The position numbers and the translations under genes were made by a program. A model generated the notes under the pieces. The model was not told the origin of the DNA. It ran no database searches and worked only from the letters and a program-made list of their open reading frames with translations. DNA of 64,000 nt from Exiguobacterium sp. s124 (GTDB lineage: Bacteria > Bacillota > Bacilli > Exiguobacteriales > Exiguobacteriaceae). Below are positions 26,441 to 35,803 of the stretch, one piece after another (position 1 is the stretch's first letter; each line of letters starts with the position of its first letter). The stretch covers positions 1,054,001 to 1,118,000 of the forward strand of contig NZ_JACSKH010000001.1 in the NCBI RefSeq assembly GCF_018617485.1, read 5' to 3'.

Positions 26441-27624
26441 TGGAATGGATTGAATGGAGCAGCCGTATGCTGTTTATCGCGTTCTTCCTATACGCAATCT
26501 CGACGGTTCTCTTTACAATTGCCGTTAGTGGTATGCGTAAGGATCGGAACGTTAACCGTGTCGCCTATGGGAAGTATGCCTTCATCTTGGCGATTATCGG
26601 ATTTGTCGCCCAAATGACATATTTCTTTATGCGTTGGGCAGGTGTCGGCTATGCGCCGGTATCAAACTTATATGAATATACGACGTTCTTCGGCATGATG
26701 ATGGTGCTCGGGTTTCTTGTCGTATACGGGATTTATAAAAATGATGTACTCGGATTGTTCGCGATGCCGGTGGCGTTACTCGTCATCGCATTCGCCTCGA
26801 TGTTCTCGAGTGAAGTCGCACCGCTCATTCCTGCACTTAACAGTGTATGGTTAAAAATTCACGTTACGACGGCAGCGCTCGGACAAGGAATTTTGGCAAT
26901 CAGCTTTGCGTCAGGTCTCATTTTCTTATTGAATGAGACCTCGATGAAAGAACAGTCTAAATCACGGACTTGGCTTGAAGTGACGATGTTCGTACTTATG
27001 TGTACGCTCGGGTTTATCATCGTGTCGATGCTCTTTAAAGGAATCGGTGCTGGTGGTGTCGTCGAATTTACGAATGACCGTGGCCAGGCCGAGACGTATG
27101 AATACTTCATGCCAATCCTATTCGTACCAGAAGGGGCGCAACTGTTGTCGGGCGCAAGCGGCTTATCACTTGAACTTCCGAACTGGATCAATACGCTCAA
27201 GTTGAACACGCTCATTTGGTCCGTCATTGGCGGAATTGTGATTTATGTGTTGCTCCGCTTCGTCATTTTGCGTAAACGTGTCGCTGAAGCGCTTCAACCA
27301 CTTGCGAAAAAAGTCGACCTTGACCTTGCTGACGAGATCAGCTATCGCTCGATCGCGATCGGATTACCGGTCTTCATCCTTGGTGGTTTGATTTTTGCGA
27401 TGATCTGGGCTCAGATTGCCTGGAACCGTTTCTGGGGTTGGGATCCGAAAGAAGTATGGGCATTGATTACGATGCTCACGTATATTTACTACTTGCATAT
27501 GCGGATTCAGCGTGGCTGGACCGGAACGAAAGCAGCTTGGCTTTGTGTCGGAGGATTTGGGATTATCATGTTTAACCTCGTCTTTGTAAACTTGGTCATC
27601 GCCGGTCTTCATTCATATGCATAA
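26440..27624 (+). CDS. resC: Cytochrome c biogenesis protein ResC (CcsA type)
   Basis: 394 residues with about eight membrane spans. The tryptophan-rich haem-binding motif WNRFWGWDPKEVWAL is intact, as are flanking histidines on the outer face. It moves haem across the membrane and helps attach it to cytochrome c. The ATG at 26440 fits the GAGGGG site best; an adjacent TTG at 26437 is less likely. Confidence 0.95.
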   Translation: MEWIEWSSRMLFIAFFLYAISTVLFTIAVSGMRKDRNVNRVAYGKYAFILAIIGFVAQMTYFFMRWAGVGYAPVSNLYEYTTFFGMMMVLGFLVVYGIYKNDVLGLFAMPVALLVIAFASMFSSEVAPLIPALNSVWLKIHVTTAALGQGILAISFASGLIFLLNETSMKEQSKSRTWLEVTMFVLMCTLGFIIVSMLFKGIGAGGVVEFTNDRGQAETYEYFMPILFVPEGAQLLSGASGLSLELPNWINTLKLNTLIWSVIGGIVIYVLLRFVILRKRVAEALQPLAKKVDLDLADEISYRSIAIGLPVFILGGLIFAMIWAQIAWNRFWGWDPKEVWALITMLTYIYYLHMRIQRGWTGTKAAWLCVGGFGIIMFNLVFVNLVIAGLHSYA

Positions 27625-27629
27625 AGCGA

Positions 27630-27655
27630 AAGAAGTCACAATTGTGACTTCTTTT
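27630..27655. terminator. Intrinsic terminator between resC and resD
   Basis: A self-complementary run, AAGAAGTCACAA and its complement, ending in TTTTT. The centre CACAATTGTG recurs at 27730, after the resD promoter. Confidence 0.75.
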
Positions 27656-27678
27656 TCATTTGGTCCATCAAATCATCG

Positions 27679-27708
27679 TTGTGAAGCGAAATAATAGAGT
27701 GGTATAGT
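27679..27708 (+). promoter_or_regulatory. Probable promoter of resDE
   Basis: TTGTGA (27679-27684) and TATAGT (27703-27708) are 18 bases apart. A CACAATTGTG palindrome at 27730-27739 lies just downstream of the expected start of transcription. Confidence 0.55.
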
Positions 27709-27784
27709 TATGGCAGGGAGTGGAATGTTCACAATTGTGCAACATTCGCTACAACTCGTAATGGGTCTTAGGAGGGTTTCAAGT

Positions 27785-28501
27785 ATGGCTGAGAAAACGA
27801 AGATTTTAGTAGTCGACGATGAAGAGAGAATTCGCCGACTTTTGAAAATGTACTTAGAACGCGAACAATATGTGATTGAAGAAGCAGTCAATGGAGAAGA
27901 GGCGCTTGCCCTTGCTCTTGAGAATGAATATGACGTCATCCTGCTCGATTTGATGATGCCGAAGATGGATGGTGTCGAAGTGTGTACAGAACTTCGGAAA
28001 ACGAAAGCGACACCGGTCATCATGCTCACGGCGAAAGGTGAAGAAATTGATCGTGTCCAAGGATTTGAAGTCGGAGCAGACGATTATATCGTCAAACCGT
28101 TCAGTCCTCGTGAAGTCGTCCTTCGCGTCAAGGCGCTCCTTCGTCGTTCTGGCTCGACTAAGTTCATGCAGACGAGTGAGAAATCGAAAGATTTGATCGT
28201 ATTCCCACATTTGACGATCGACAATGATGCTCACCGTGTCACGGTCGATGGGGAAGAGATTGCTCTCACACCGAAAGAATATGAACTACTGTTCTTCCTT
28301 GCGAAGCAAGTTGATAAAGTCTTTTCACGTGAACAGTTGTTGAAAGAAGTATGGAACTATGAATTTTTCGGAGACCTTCGGACCGTCGATACGCATGTGA
28401 AACGTCTTCGTGAGAAATTGAACCGTGTCTCACCGGATGCGGCTCATATGATCACGACCGTATGGGGTGTCGGGTACAAGTTCGAAGCTGCGAGTGAATG
28501 A
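27785..28501 (+). CDS. resD: Response regulator ResD (OmpR family)
   Basis: 238 residues. A receiver domain (1-120) with acidic pair D11/D12, acceptor D55 (LLDLMMP) and lysine in VKPF, then an OmpR-type winged helix with RTVDTHVKRLREK. In Bacillus ResD activates aerobic and anaerobic respiratory genes, including resABC and ctaA. TAGGAGGG precedes the ATG at 27785. Its stop overlaps resE. Confidence 0.94.
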   Translation: MAEKTKILVVDDEERIRRLLKMYLEREQYVIEEAVNGEEALALALENEYDVILLDLMMPKMDGVEVCTELRKTKATPVIMLTAKGEEIDRVQGFEVGADDYIVKPFSPREVVLRVKALLRRSGSTKFMQTSEKSKDLIVFPHLTIDNDAHRVTVDGEEIALTPKEYELLFFLAKQVDKVFSREQLLKEVWNYEFFGDLRTVDTHVKRLREKLNRVSPDAAHMITTVWGVGYKFEAASE

Positions 28502-30207
28502 TGATTCGTCGAAACAGCATCGTCACGAAACTGTGGCTGACGATTCTCGTTTTGGTCAGTGTCATCTTATTCATCGTCTCGGTATTGATGCTTGAATTTT
28601 TCAATTCTTTTCACATCGACCAAGAGCGTGGTCATCTCGCAAAACTGGGGGGACAGGTTCAGTCGGTATTGTTGAATGAAGGTGATACGTCCCAGACGAT
28701 CGATCAAATCATCGAAGTATATGGTGCGAACTATATATTAGAAAACGGTACTGTACGATCGAACTTTGGAAATGAAGTGGACGGGCTGATGGTCGAATTG
28801 GAACGTCAAGATTGGGAATCCTATCAGGCGGTCGGTGAGACGGCCATTGGCAATTTCTCTTCATTTGATGATCAAGCCGCACTTGCTTACCGGACGACGT
28901 TCTCATTATCGACCGGTCAATATACGCTCTACTTATTCGAACCGCTCGATGCGATCTCGAGTGCGAATGCCGGTGCTCGAACAATCATTCTTTGGACGGT
29001 CGCTTCGGCCATCATCGTGACGACTGTATTTGCCTTCTTCTTATCGACACGAATCACGGCACCGCTTCGAGCGATGCGAGATGCGGTCAATAAGACGGGG
29101 GAAGGTCAATTTGACTTGCGTCTTGAGACGAAGACACGAGACGAAATCGGAGAACTCGCCGCTTCCTTCAACGCAATGAGTAGTCAACTGGCGAAATATG
29201 TCGATGCGTTAGACCGAGAACGGCTGCAACTTGCCTCCATCCTTCGATCGATGGCGGACGGCGTCATCACGCTCGATCGTCATGCCAACGTGATCGTCAC
29301 GAATCCGCAGGCTAGTCCATTACTTCAAGACGGCCAGCCACATGAAGTTGTTCTGTCACTCTATGAAGAAGTGATGGAAGGGACGGCAGAGAAGACGATT
29401 GAAGTGAAACAAGATGACCGTTATTATACGTTGACGGTCACGCCGCTCATCGGAGAAGACGATTTTGAGGGAGCCGTCGTTGTCATTCGTGACACATCTG
29501 AAAGTCATCGTCTCGATAAGATGCGGACCGACTTCGTTGCAAATATTAGTCATGAACTTCGGACACCGCTCGTGACGCTACAAGGTTATTCAGAGGCGAT
29601 TATCGATGGGATGACAGAGAGTGACGAGGCGACGAAAGAGTTTGCATCGATCATTTATGATGAATCACTTCGACTTGCCCGTCTCGTCAACGACTTGCTT
29701 GATTTAGCTCGCATTGAATCGGGTAAAGAAACGATGCACTTCACTTCGTTCGATATCGGTGACTTCCTTCCACGTGTCATGCGGAAATTCAATCAAATGG
29801 CAGCTGAGAAAGAGATTCGATTACAGACGGATGTACCACATCGACTGATTGAGGCAGACGGAGACCGACTCGAGCAAGTGTTCACGAACTTGATCGGTAA
29901 CGCGATTGCCCATACCGATTCCGGAGAAATTCGAATCAAGGCGACTGAAGGAACTGACGGATTACAGATTCGATTGACCGACACGGGTCACGGTATCCCG
30001 AAAGAAGACTTACCGTTCGTGTTCGAGCGATTTTATAAAGCCGACAAGGCGCGAACGAGTGGGTCGAAGACGGGTACGGGGATTGGTCTCGCCATCGTGA
30101 AGAACGTGGTCGATGCCCATCATGGGACGGTCAGCGTATCGAGTACACTTGGTGTCGGAACGACGTTTGAGATTTACTTACCATTTGAACAACCACACAA
30201 TACATAA
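28498..30207 (+). CDS. resE: Sensor histidine kinase ResE
   Basis: 569 residues. Two membrane spans (about 11-33 and 162-183) flank an outer sensor domain; a HAMP linker, a PAS domain (about 243-335), the phospho-accepting H352 in NISHELRTP, and an ATPase domain with GNAIAHT, DTGHGIP and GTGIGLAI follow. It phosphorylates ResD in response to redox or oxygen limitation. It starts in an ATGA overlap with resD. Confidence 0.94.
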   Translation: MMIRRNSIVTKLWLTILVLVSVILFIVSVLMLEFFNSFHIDQERGHLAKLGGQVQSVLLNEGDTSQTIDQIIEVYGANYILENGTVRSNFGNEVDGLMVELERQDWESYQAVGETAIGNFSSFDDQAALAYRTTFSLSTGQYTLYLFEPLDAISSANAGARTIILWTVASAIIVTTVFAFFLSTRITAPLRAMRDAVNKTGEGQFDLRLETKTRDEIGELAASFNAMSSQLAKYVDALDRERLQLASILRSMADGVITLDRHANVIVTNPQASPLLQDGQPHEVVLSLYEEVMEGTAEKTIEVKQDDRYYTLTVTPLIGEDDFEGAVVVIRDTSESHRLDKMRTDFVANISHELRTPLVTLQGYSEAIIDGMTESDEATKEFASIIYDESLRLARLVNDLLDLARIESGKETMHFTSFDIGDFLPRVMRKFNQMAAEKEIRLQTDVPHRLIEADGDRLEQVFTNLIGNAIAHTDSGEIRIKATEGTDGLQIRLTDTGHGIPKEDLPFVFERFYKADKARTSGSKTGTGIGLAIVKNVVDAHHGTVSVSSTLGVGTTFEIYLPFEQPHNT

Positions 30208-30234
30208 TGGTGACTCGTCTGAGTCACCATTTGT
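30206..30234 (+). terminator. Weak intrinsic terminator after resE
   Basis: A perfect 11-bp stem (30206-30216 with 30221-30231) with a 4-base loop, but only a short T tail, so readthrough into the next gene is possible. Confidence 0.55.
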
Positions 30235-30255
30235 GGCATTTTGAGGGGGAGCCGA

Positions 30256-30807
30256 ATGAAACGATATACACGCACGGGTGACACGGGTGAAACGTCTTTG
30301 ATTGGGAGCCGTGTCGACAAACATCATCCTCAAATCGAAGCGATGGGACTTCTCGATGAATTGAACAGTCACATCGGATTGGCGATTGCGCATCAGACCG
30401 ACACGTCGCTCCGCGAACAGTTGACGAAGATTCAACACGACCTGTTCGACCTCGGGTCAGAGCTGATGTATACGGATTCGCCTCCAAAAACAGTCGACTT
30501 GTCGATTGTGACGGAACTTGAGCGATGGATGGACGATTGGGAGAAGTCTTGTCCGGAACTCGTTCGGTTCATCTTACCAGGAGGAAGCGTGGAGTCGGCG
30601 AGCTTACATATGGCACGTTCCGTTTGCCGTCGTGTCGAACGGGATTTGACAGCACTCGGTGTCGCTGACCGACAGCTCCCATATTTCAACCGATTGAGTG
30701 ACTATTTGTTTACGGTCGCACGTTATGCGAATGTTGTCGCTGGCGTACCAGACCAAGAATATGCACGCGGCGCTGCCGTGTTTCAACCAAAACGAAAAAA
30801 GGAGTGA
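30256..30807 (+). CDS. Cob(I)alamin adenosyltransferase, PduO type
   Basis: 183 residues, a five-helix bundle. The N-terminal YTRTGDTGETSLIG and the C-terminal RSVCRRVERDL and NRLSDYLF motifs are the PduO-type signature; B. subtilis YvqK is the likely counterpart. It moves adenosyl from ATP to cob(I)alamin to make coenzyme B12. No B12 synthesis or B12-dependent enzyme is nearby. GAGGGGGAG precedes the ATG. It ends 7 bases before the ymfF gene, so it may be co-transcribed. Confidence 0.9.
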   Translation: MKRYTRTGDTGETSLIGSRVDKHHPQIEAMGLLDELNSHIGLAIAHQTDTSLREQLTKIQHDLFDLGSELMYTDSPPKTVDLSIVTELERWMDDWEKSCPELVRFILPGGSVESASLHMARSVCRRVERDLTALGVADRQLPYFNRLSDYLFTVARYANVVAGVPDQEYARGAAVFQPKRKKE

Positions 30808-30814
30808 TCGGCTG

Positions 30815-32053
30815 ATGAAAGGAATCGAACAGTTCCAACATCAATTGCACTATTCGGTCTATCCGACCAAAAAATTTAAAACGACGACGTGCCTCGTCTC
30901 GTTTGCGGCTCCGCTGTCTGAAGACACGGTGGCAGACCGAGCACTACTTCCATTCATCATGGAAAAATCGACGGAAGCATATCCATCCATTGAATTATTT
31001 CACACACCGCTAGAAGACTTGTACGATACAAACCTTTACGCAGGTGCATCAAAAATTGGCAAAGAGCATGTCATTCAATTCCAGCTCGAAGTCGTCAATG
31101 ACCATCTCGTTGGAGAAGACGTTCTTAGTCAGGCGATTCAATTGCTCGAAGAAGTACTGTTGCGTCCGAACGTCTATGACGGCGCGTTCCAACCGCTCAT
31201 TGTGGAGCAAGAACGTCGATTGCAGCGCCAGCGAATCGAATCTGTCTATGATGACAAGATGCGCTTCGCCCAGCAACGTCTTCAAGAGATGCTCGGAGGC
31301 GAACTCGCCATCCCTTCACTCGGAACGCTCGAACAGCTCGACCACGTAACACCGAAATCGCTTTTCGATGCCTATCAATCGATGATTCAAAACGACCGTG
31401 TCGACATTTATGTCGTTGGCGATGTCGACCGTGCACAGGTCGAACAGGCATTCAACCCGCTCGAATCGCTCGGGACGCGTCAACCGCGACGTTTACCTGA
31501 ACCAAGTCGGGGAGAATTCAAGCGTTTAGAAGAACATCAAAACATCAAACAAAGTAAACTTCATCTCGCCTATGCGCTTGATGTCGGCCCTCGCACAGAA
31601 GATGCGATTCGTATGCAAGTCGTGAATGGATTGTTCGGTGGCTTCCCGCATTCGAAGCTGTTCATGAACGTCCGTGAAAAAGAGAGTTTGGCGTATTATG
31701 CTGCTTCGCAGTATAGCTCACTCAGTCGAAAGTTATTCGTCTATGCAGGAATCGATGCATCGAATCAGCAGAAGACCGAGCAAATCATCGAAGAACAATT
31801 GAAAGCTCTTCAGGCGGGTGAGTTTGAGGACGAGACGTTGCAACAGACGAAAGAACTGTTATTCCACCAACGTCGTCAGCTCGGAGATAGTCCACGCCAG
31901 TTGATCGGGTGGATGAGTGGCGCAGACATACGGCCGTTTTCGCTCGACGAAGAGGTTGCGATCATCGAAAATACGACACGCGACCACGTCATCGCGCTTG
32001 CGAATGAGATCACGCTCGAAGCTGTCTATTGCTTGAAAGGAGGAGAAGCATGA
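30815..32053 (+). CDS. ymfF: M16-family peptidase-like protein YmfF (no zinc motif)
   Basis: 412 residues, two M16 (insulinase) half-domains. The place of the HxxEH zinc motif reads LLPFIMEKST, so the metal site is missing; it is probably the non-catalytic partner of YmfH. B. subtilis YmfF and YmfH are genetically linked with YmfI, which acts on elongation factor P. The ATG at 30815 has GGAGTGAT 6 bases upstream. It overlaps ymfH as ATGA. Confidence 0.87.
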   Translation: MKGIEQFQHQLHYSVYPTKKFKTTTCLVSFAAPLSEDTVADRALLPFIMEKSTEAYPSIELFHTPLEDLYDTNLYAGASKIGKEHVIQFQLEVVNDHLVGEDVLSQAIQLLEEVLLRPNVYDGAFQPLIVEQERRLQRQRIESVYDDKMRFAQQRLQEMLGGELAIPSLGTLEQLDHVTPKSLFDAYQSMIQNDRVDIYVVGDVDRAQVEQAFNPLESLGTRQPRRLPEPSRGEFKRLEEHQNIKQSKLHLAYALDVGPRTEDAIRMQVVNGLFGGFPHSKLFMNVREKESLAYYAASQYSSLSRKLFVYAGIDASNQQKTEQIIEEQLKALQAGEFEDETLQQTKELLFHQRRQLGDSPRQLIGWMSGADIRPFSLDEEVAIIENTTRDHVIALANEITLEAVYCLKGGEA

Positions 32054-33309
32054 AACTAGATTTCCCAAACGTTGGAGAGACATTACATCACTACGTTCTT
32101 GATAACGGCCTCTCCGTATATTTATTGAAGAAGACTGGATATGAAAAAACGTTCGCGACGTTCACGACGAAATACGGTTCAATTGATCGTCGCTTCAAAT
32201 TAGAGGATTGGATAGAGGTACCAGACGGCATTGCTCACTTCTTAGAGCATAAAATGTTCGAGAAAGAAGATGGCGACGTCTTCCAGCAGTTCGGCCGCCA
32301 AGGAGCATCGGCGAACGCCTTCACCTCATTCACGAGGACGGCCTACTTGTTCGGCGCGACATCGAACGTCCCGGAGAATGTTCAAACACTACTCAATTTC
32401 GTTCAGGAACCATACTTCACGAAAGAATCGGTCGAGAAAGAGAAAGGCATTATCGGTCAGGAGATTCAAATGTATCAAGACAATCCGGGATGGCGTCTTT
32501 ATTTCGGATTGATTGAAGCGATGTATGTGACACATCCAGTCAAAATCGATATCGCCGGTACAATCGAATCGATTTCAAAAATCACCGCAGAAGATTTGTA
32601 TACGTGTCATCGGGCGTTCTATCACCCGAGCAACATGGCGTTGTTCGTAGTCGGGAACATCGAGCCAGATGAGATGCTCGAGCTGATTCAAAGCAATCAG
32701 GCCGCAAAATCATTTGACGCACCACCGTTGAGTGCTCGTGAGACGATAGATGAACCGGTCACGGTTCGTCTATCAGAGCGCGTCATTGAGATGGACGTCT
32801 CGGTCCCGAAAGTGATGATTGGCTATAAAGATGTCCCGCAAGCAGGGGAAGCCGGCCTCAAACAAGAGTTGACGGTGGAACTCCTCATGCATGCACTCTT
32901 CGACACGACAGCCCCGCTCTACACGGAACTGTATGCGGAAGGTTTGATTGATGATGCGTTCTCATTTGACTATACGTCAGAAGAATCATTCGCTTTTGCC
33001 GCCTTGTCGATGGAAACGTCTCAAGTCGATGCTTTTGTCGAGCGTGTCACGAGTGCATTAGAACGTCCACTCGAGCTCAATCAAGAAACGCTCGATCGTA
33101 AGAAGCGGATGATGCAAGGGCAATTTTTAAAAGCGTTGAATTCACCAGAGTTTATTGCGAACCAGTTCTCACGCTATGCCCTCAATGATGGAAACTTGTT
33201 CGATATTCCGAATTTGATTGATGCGATTACATTAGATGAACTTTACGAATCATACGAGAGTTTGTTCCGCCGCGAACAACGTACGGTATGTGTCGTCAAA
33301 AAGCCATGA
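32050..33309 (+). CDS. ymfH: M16-family zinc peptidase YmfH
   Basis: 419 residues. The inverted zinc motif HFLEH is at 63-67 with a downstream glutamate in the EKGIIGQEIQM helix, so the site looks catalytic. Together with YmfF it forms a likely active/inactive pair as in other two-chain M16 enzymes. NCBI-style names call the pair EF-P 5-aminopentanol modification-associated; the peptide substrate is not known to me. GGAGGAG precedes the ATG at 32050. Confidence 0.9.
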   Translation: MKLDFPNVGETLHHYVLDNGLSVYLLKKTGYEKTFATFTTKYGSIDRRFKLEDWIEVPDGIAHFLEHKMFEKEDGDVFQQFGRQGASANAFTSFTRTAYLFGATSNVPENVQTLLNFVQEPYFTKESVEKEKGIIGQEIQMYQDNPGWRLYFGLIEAMYVTHPVKIDIAGTIESISKITAEDLYTCHRAFYHPSNMALFVVGNIEPDEMLELIQSNQAAKSFDAPPLSARETIDEPVTVRLSERVIEMDVSVPKVMIGYKDVPQAGEAGLKQELTVELLMHALFDTTAPLYTELYAEGLIDDAFSFDYTSEESFAFAALSMETSQVDAFVERVTSALERPLELNQETLDRKKRMMQGQFLKALNSPEFIANQFSRYALNDGNLFDIPNLIDAITLDELYESYESLFRREQRTVCVVKKP

Positions 33310-34001
33310 AGACGTTGATTGTTGGAGCGAGCGGTGCCATTGGACGTGCCGTCTCGCTCGCTTTTCGTGAAGACCATCTTCTCCTGCATGCGAATCAAGG
33401 TCATGTAACGATCAGTCGCATGATTGAGTCGGAAAGGTTACAGGCGGAACTCGTCACTTGTGACTTATCCGACCGTGAAGCAGTAGAGAAATGGATAAAG
33501 TCGATTGATACCGTTGATCGAATCATTTATGTAGCAGGCCACGCGGTACATGGTCTCGTCGTCGACCAATCGATTGATGAGCTGGACCATCTCTATGAGG
33601 TGCATGTACGCGCCATGGTTCGATTGATTCAAGCCACCGTAGCCTGTAAACCGTATGACCATCCACTCGATATCGTCATTGTCTCGAGTGTTTGGGGCGA
33701 AGTCGGAGCAGCGGCTGAAGTATTTTACTCTACGGTCAAGGCGGCTCAAATCGGGTTCGTTAAAGCGTTCGCGCGTGAAGCGGGACCGTTCCATGTTCGG
33801 ATCAATGCCGTGACGCCAGGGTGGATTGATACGCCAATGAATGATACGGTAGAAGAGTCGAAACAAACCGTGATGGACGACATTCCTCTTGGACGTCTCG
33901 GTTCCACTGAGGACGTGGCGAAGACGATTCGTTTTTTATGTTCATCGGATGCTTCATATATGACTGGCACCGTGTTGCGCATTGATGGCGGTTGGCAATG
34001 A
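33306..34001 (+). CDS. ymfI: SDR-family EF-P 5-aminopentanone reductase YmfI
   Basis: 231 residues. The cofactor motif is GASGAIG at about residue 8, NNAG is replaced by YVAGHA, and the catalytic YxxxK is YSTVK with an upstream serine pair (VSSVWG). In B. subtilis YmfI reduces the aminopentanone on a lysine of elongation factor P to aminopentanol, which affects swarming motility. The start overlaps ymfH as ATGA, the same gene order as Bacillus, so orthology is likely. Confidence 0.88.
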   Translation: MKTLIVGASGAIGRAVSLAFREDHLLLHANQGHVTISRMIESERLQAELVTCDLSDREAVEKWIKSIDTVDRIIYVAGHAVHGLVVDQSIDELDHLYEVHVRAMVRLIQATVACKPYDHPLDIVIVSSVWGEVGAAAEVFYSTVKAAQIGFVKAFAREAGPFHVRINAVTPGWIDTPMNDTVEESKQTVMDDIPLGRLGSTEDVAKTIRFLCSSDASYMTGTVLRIDGGWQ

Positions 34002-34094
34002 TCTCGGCATGATGCAGAAACCAGTTCTTTTCAATTCTTCTAAAATAATTTAAAATAGGCTAGGTAGCAAACTCGCTCGAAAGGATGGTTGGGG

Positions 34095-34871
34095 ATGGAA
34101 CATAAATTCGAAGAGTGGTATCTCGAGTATGAATTGTGTCAAAATCGACCGGGTATCCTTGGAGACATCGCATCTCTCATGGGGATGCTTCAAATCTCCA
34201 TCGTCACCATTAACGGCGTCGACCTCCAGCGTCGAGGCATGTTGCTCAAAGCTCCTGCAGCTGATCACGTCCATCGACTCGAGCATATTTTAAAACGAAT
34301 GGAAGCCATCGCCGTGATCAAGTTGCGTCGCCCGAAGTTACGGGACCGAATTGCGATTCGACACGGGAGATACATCGACCATGACAGTGATGATAAGAAA
34401 ACGTTCCGTTTCGTCCGAGAAGACTTAGGGATTCTCGTAGATTTTGTCGCAGAGCTGATGAAAGAAGAGCGTCATCTGTTGATTGGCGTACGGGGAAACC
34501 CGCGTGTCGGCAAGACAGAGTCAATTGTCGCAGCAAGTGTGTGTGCGAACAAACGGTGGCTATTCTTGTCATCGACACTGATGAAACAGACCGTCCGGAC
34601 CTCTTTATTTGAAGAAGAGCGTGAAGGCGATCATGTATACATAATCGATGGAGCTGTCTCTACGCGTACGATGGATGAGCGACATCGTCAACTGATCCGT
34701 GAGGTCATGCGGTTGCCTGCCGTAAAAGTCATTGAACACCCAGACCTTTACGTCCGAAACACCGATTGCGTGTACGAAGACTTTGATTATATTATTGAAT
34801 TGAGAAACAATCCGGATGAGACAATCATCATCCCACAAGAAACACATCGTGAGTCAGAATGGTTTGAATAA
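34095..34871 (+). CDS. ymfK: YmfK/DUF3388 protein with ACT-like and P-loop-like parts
   Basis: 258 residues. The N-terminal 75 residues look like an ACT ligand-binding domain (RPGILGDIASLMGMLQISI). The rest carries a Walker A-like GNPRVGKT (about residue 138) and a hydrophobic strand ending in acid (VYIIDGA). Function is unknown. The ATG at 34095 has AAGGATGG upstream; a TTG at 34089 is too close. It starts its own unit after a 93-base gap and precedes rodZ. Confidence 0.85.
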   Translation: MEHKFEEWYLEYELCQNRPGILGDIASLMGMLQISIVTINGVDLQRRGMLLKAPAADHVHRLEHILKRMEAIAVIKLRRPKLRDRIAIRHGRYIDHDSDDKKTFRFVREDLGILVDFVAELMKEERHLLIGVRGNPRVGKTESIVAASVCANKRWLFLSSTLMKQTVRTSLFEEEREGDHVYIIDGAVSTRTMDERHRQLIREVMRLPAVKVIEHPDLYVRNTDCVYEDFDYIIELRNNPDETIIIPQETHRESEWFE

Positions 34872-34898
34872 TTATGTGAATGGAAGGTGTGGACCCCT

Positions 34899-35771
34899 GT
34901 GACAGAACTAGGGACTTTTTTGAAACAAAAGCGTGAGGAGAGCGGATTAACGCTCGACCAAATCCAGCAGACGACGAAGATTCAAAAGCGCTATATCATC
35001 GCGATCGAGGAAGGTGATTACAAAAATCTCCCTGGCTCTTTCTATGCACGGGCGTTCATTAAAACGTATGCGGAGTCACTCGGTCTCGATGTGGATGAAC
35101 TATATGAGACATACGCTAAAGACCTACCAAAAATCGAAGCACAACCCTCCGTTCAACTTTCTCGGAAAAAGACGTATTCAAAAGCGTCAGAGTCGACAAG
35201 TCGGGTGTCGAGATGGGTTCCGAAAGTACTGCTTGCCCTCACGGTATTCTTGCTCATTACAGCAGTTTATTTTGCGGTGAGAAGTATCGACTTCGGCGGA
35301 CAAGAAGCGAGTCCGGCCGAGCCGCCGAGTTCTGGTGTCACAGTCGACCAGAATGAAGACGTCCCGGCGGATGAACCAGCCGAGGAGGAACCGGCTTCAG
35401 AAGAGCCGGCTGAAGAAGAACCGCCAGTAGAGTCTGGTCCGATTGCGGTAACAGAATCGAACGGTGCGGACATCACTTATGAGATAGCGACGAGTGATAA
35501 GCTGTCGACCGAGATTTATGTGAAAGAATCACCAGCCTCATATGTCGGTGTTCGTGATACTTCACTAGAAGGTCCGTTCCTTGCTCCTGAGTATCCGAAC
35601 CAATCGAAACAGAACCCGATTGTCATTGAAGACGCTGAAACGGATACGCTACGTATCCGAATCGGACTGATCGCAGGTGTTGAGAAAATCGTCGTCAACG
35701 GTCGCGAGCTCGAGCTTCAAGAGTCTCCGGTCACACAAAATATTTTCGTAAAGAGAGTCGACGCAGAATAA
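34899..35771 (+). CDS. rodZ: RodZ-like cytoskeletal membrane protein (YmfM)
   Basis: 290 residues. A cytoplasmic helix-turn-helix domain (about 1-70; LGTFLKQKREESGLTLDQI, YARAFIKTYAESLGL), one membrane span (about 108-130), an extracytoplasmic acidic proline-rich linker with repeated EEPA units, and a C-terminal beta domain (DUF4115 type). RodZ links MreB to the wall-synthesis machinery and sets rod shape. The start is GTG at 34899 with AAGGTG upstream; another GTG at 34887 lies inside that site. Confidence 0.9.
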   Translation: MTELGTFLKQKREESGLTLDQIQQTTKIQKRYIIAIEEGDYKNLPGSFYARAFIKTYAESLGLDVDELYETYAKDLPKIEAQPSVQLSRKKTYSKASESTSRVSRWVPKVLLALTVFLLITAVYFAVRSIDFGGQEASPAEPPSSGVTVDQNEDVPADEPAEEEPASEEPAEEEPPVESGPIAVTESNGADITYEIATSDKLSTEIYVKESPASYVGVRDTSLEGPFLAPEYPNQSKQNPIVIEDAETDTLRIRIGLIAGVEKIVVNGRELELQESPVTQNIFVKRVDAE

Positions 35772-35803
35772 GTCGACTCTCCTTCTAAGAGGAGGCGTTC
35801 TAC

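Noticed and set aside
35267-35476. Serine/glycine-rich antisense frame in rodZ
   Set aside because: It mirrors the repetitive EEPA linker of RodZ and is not a separate gene.
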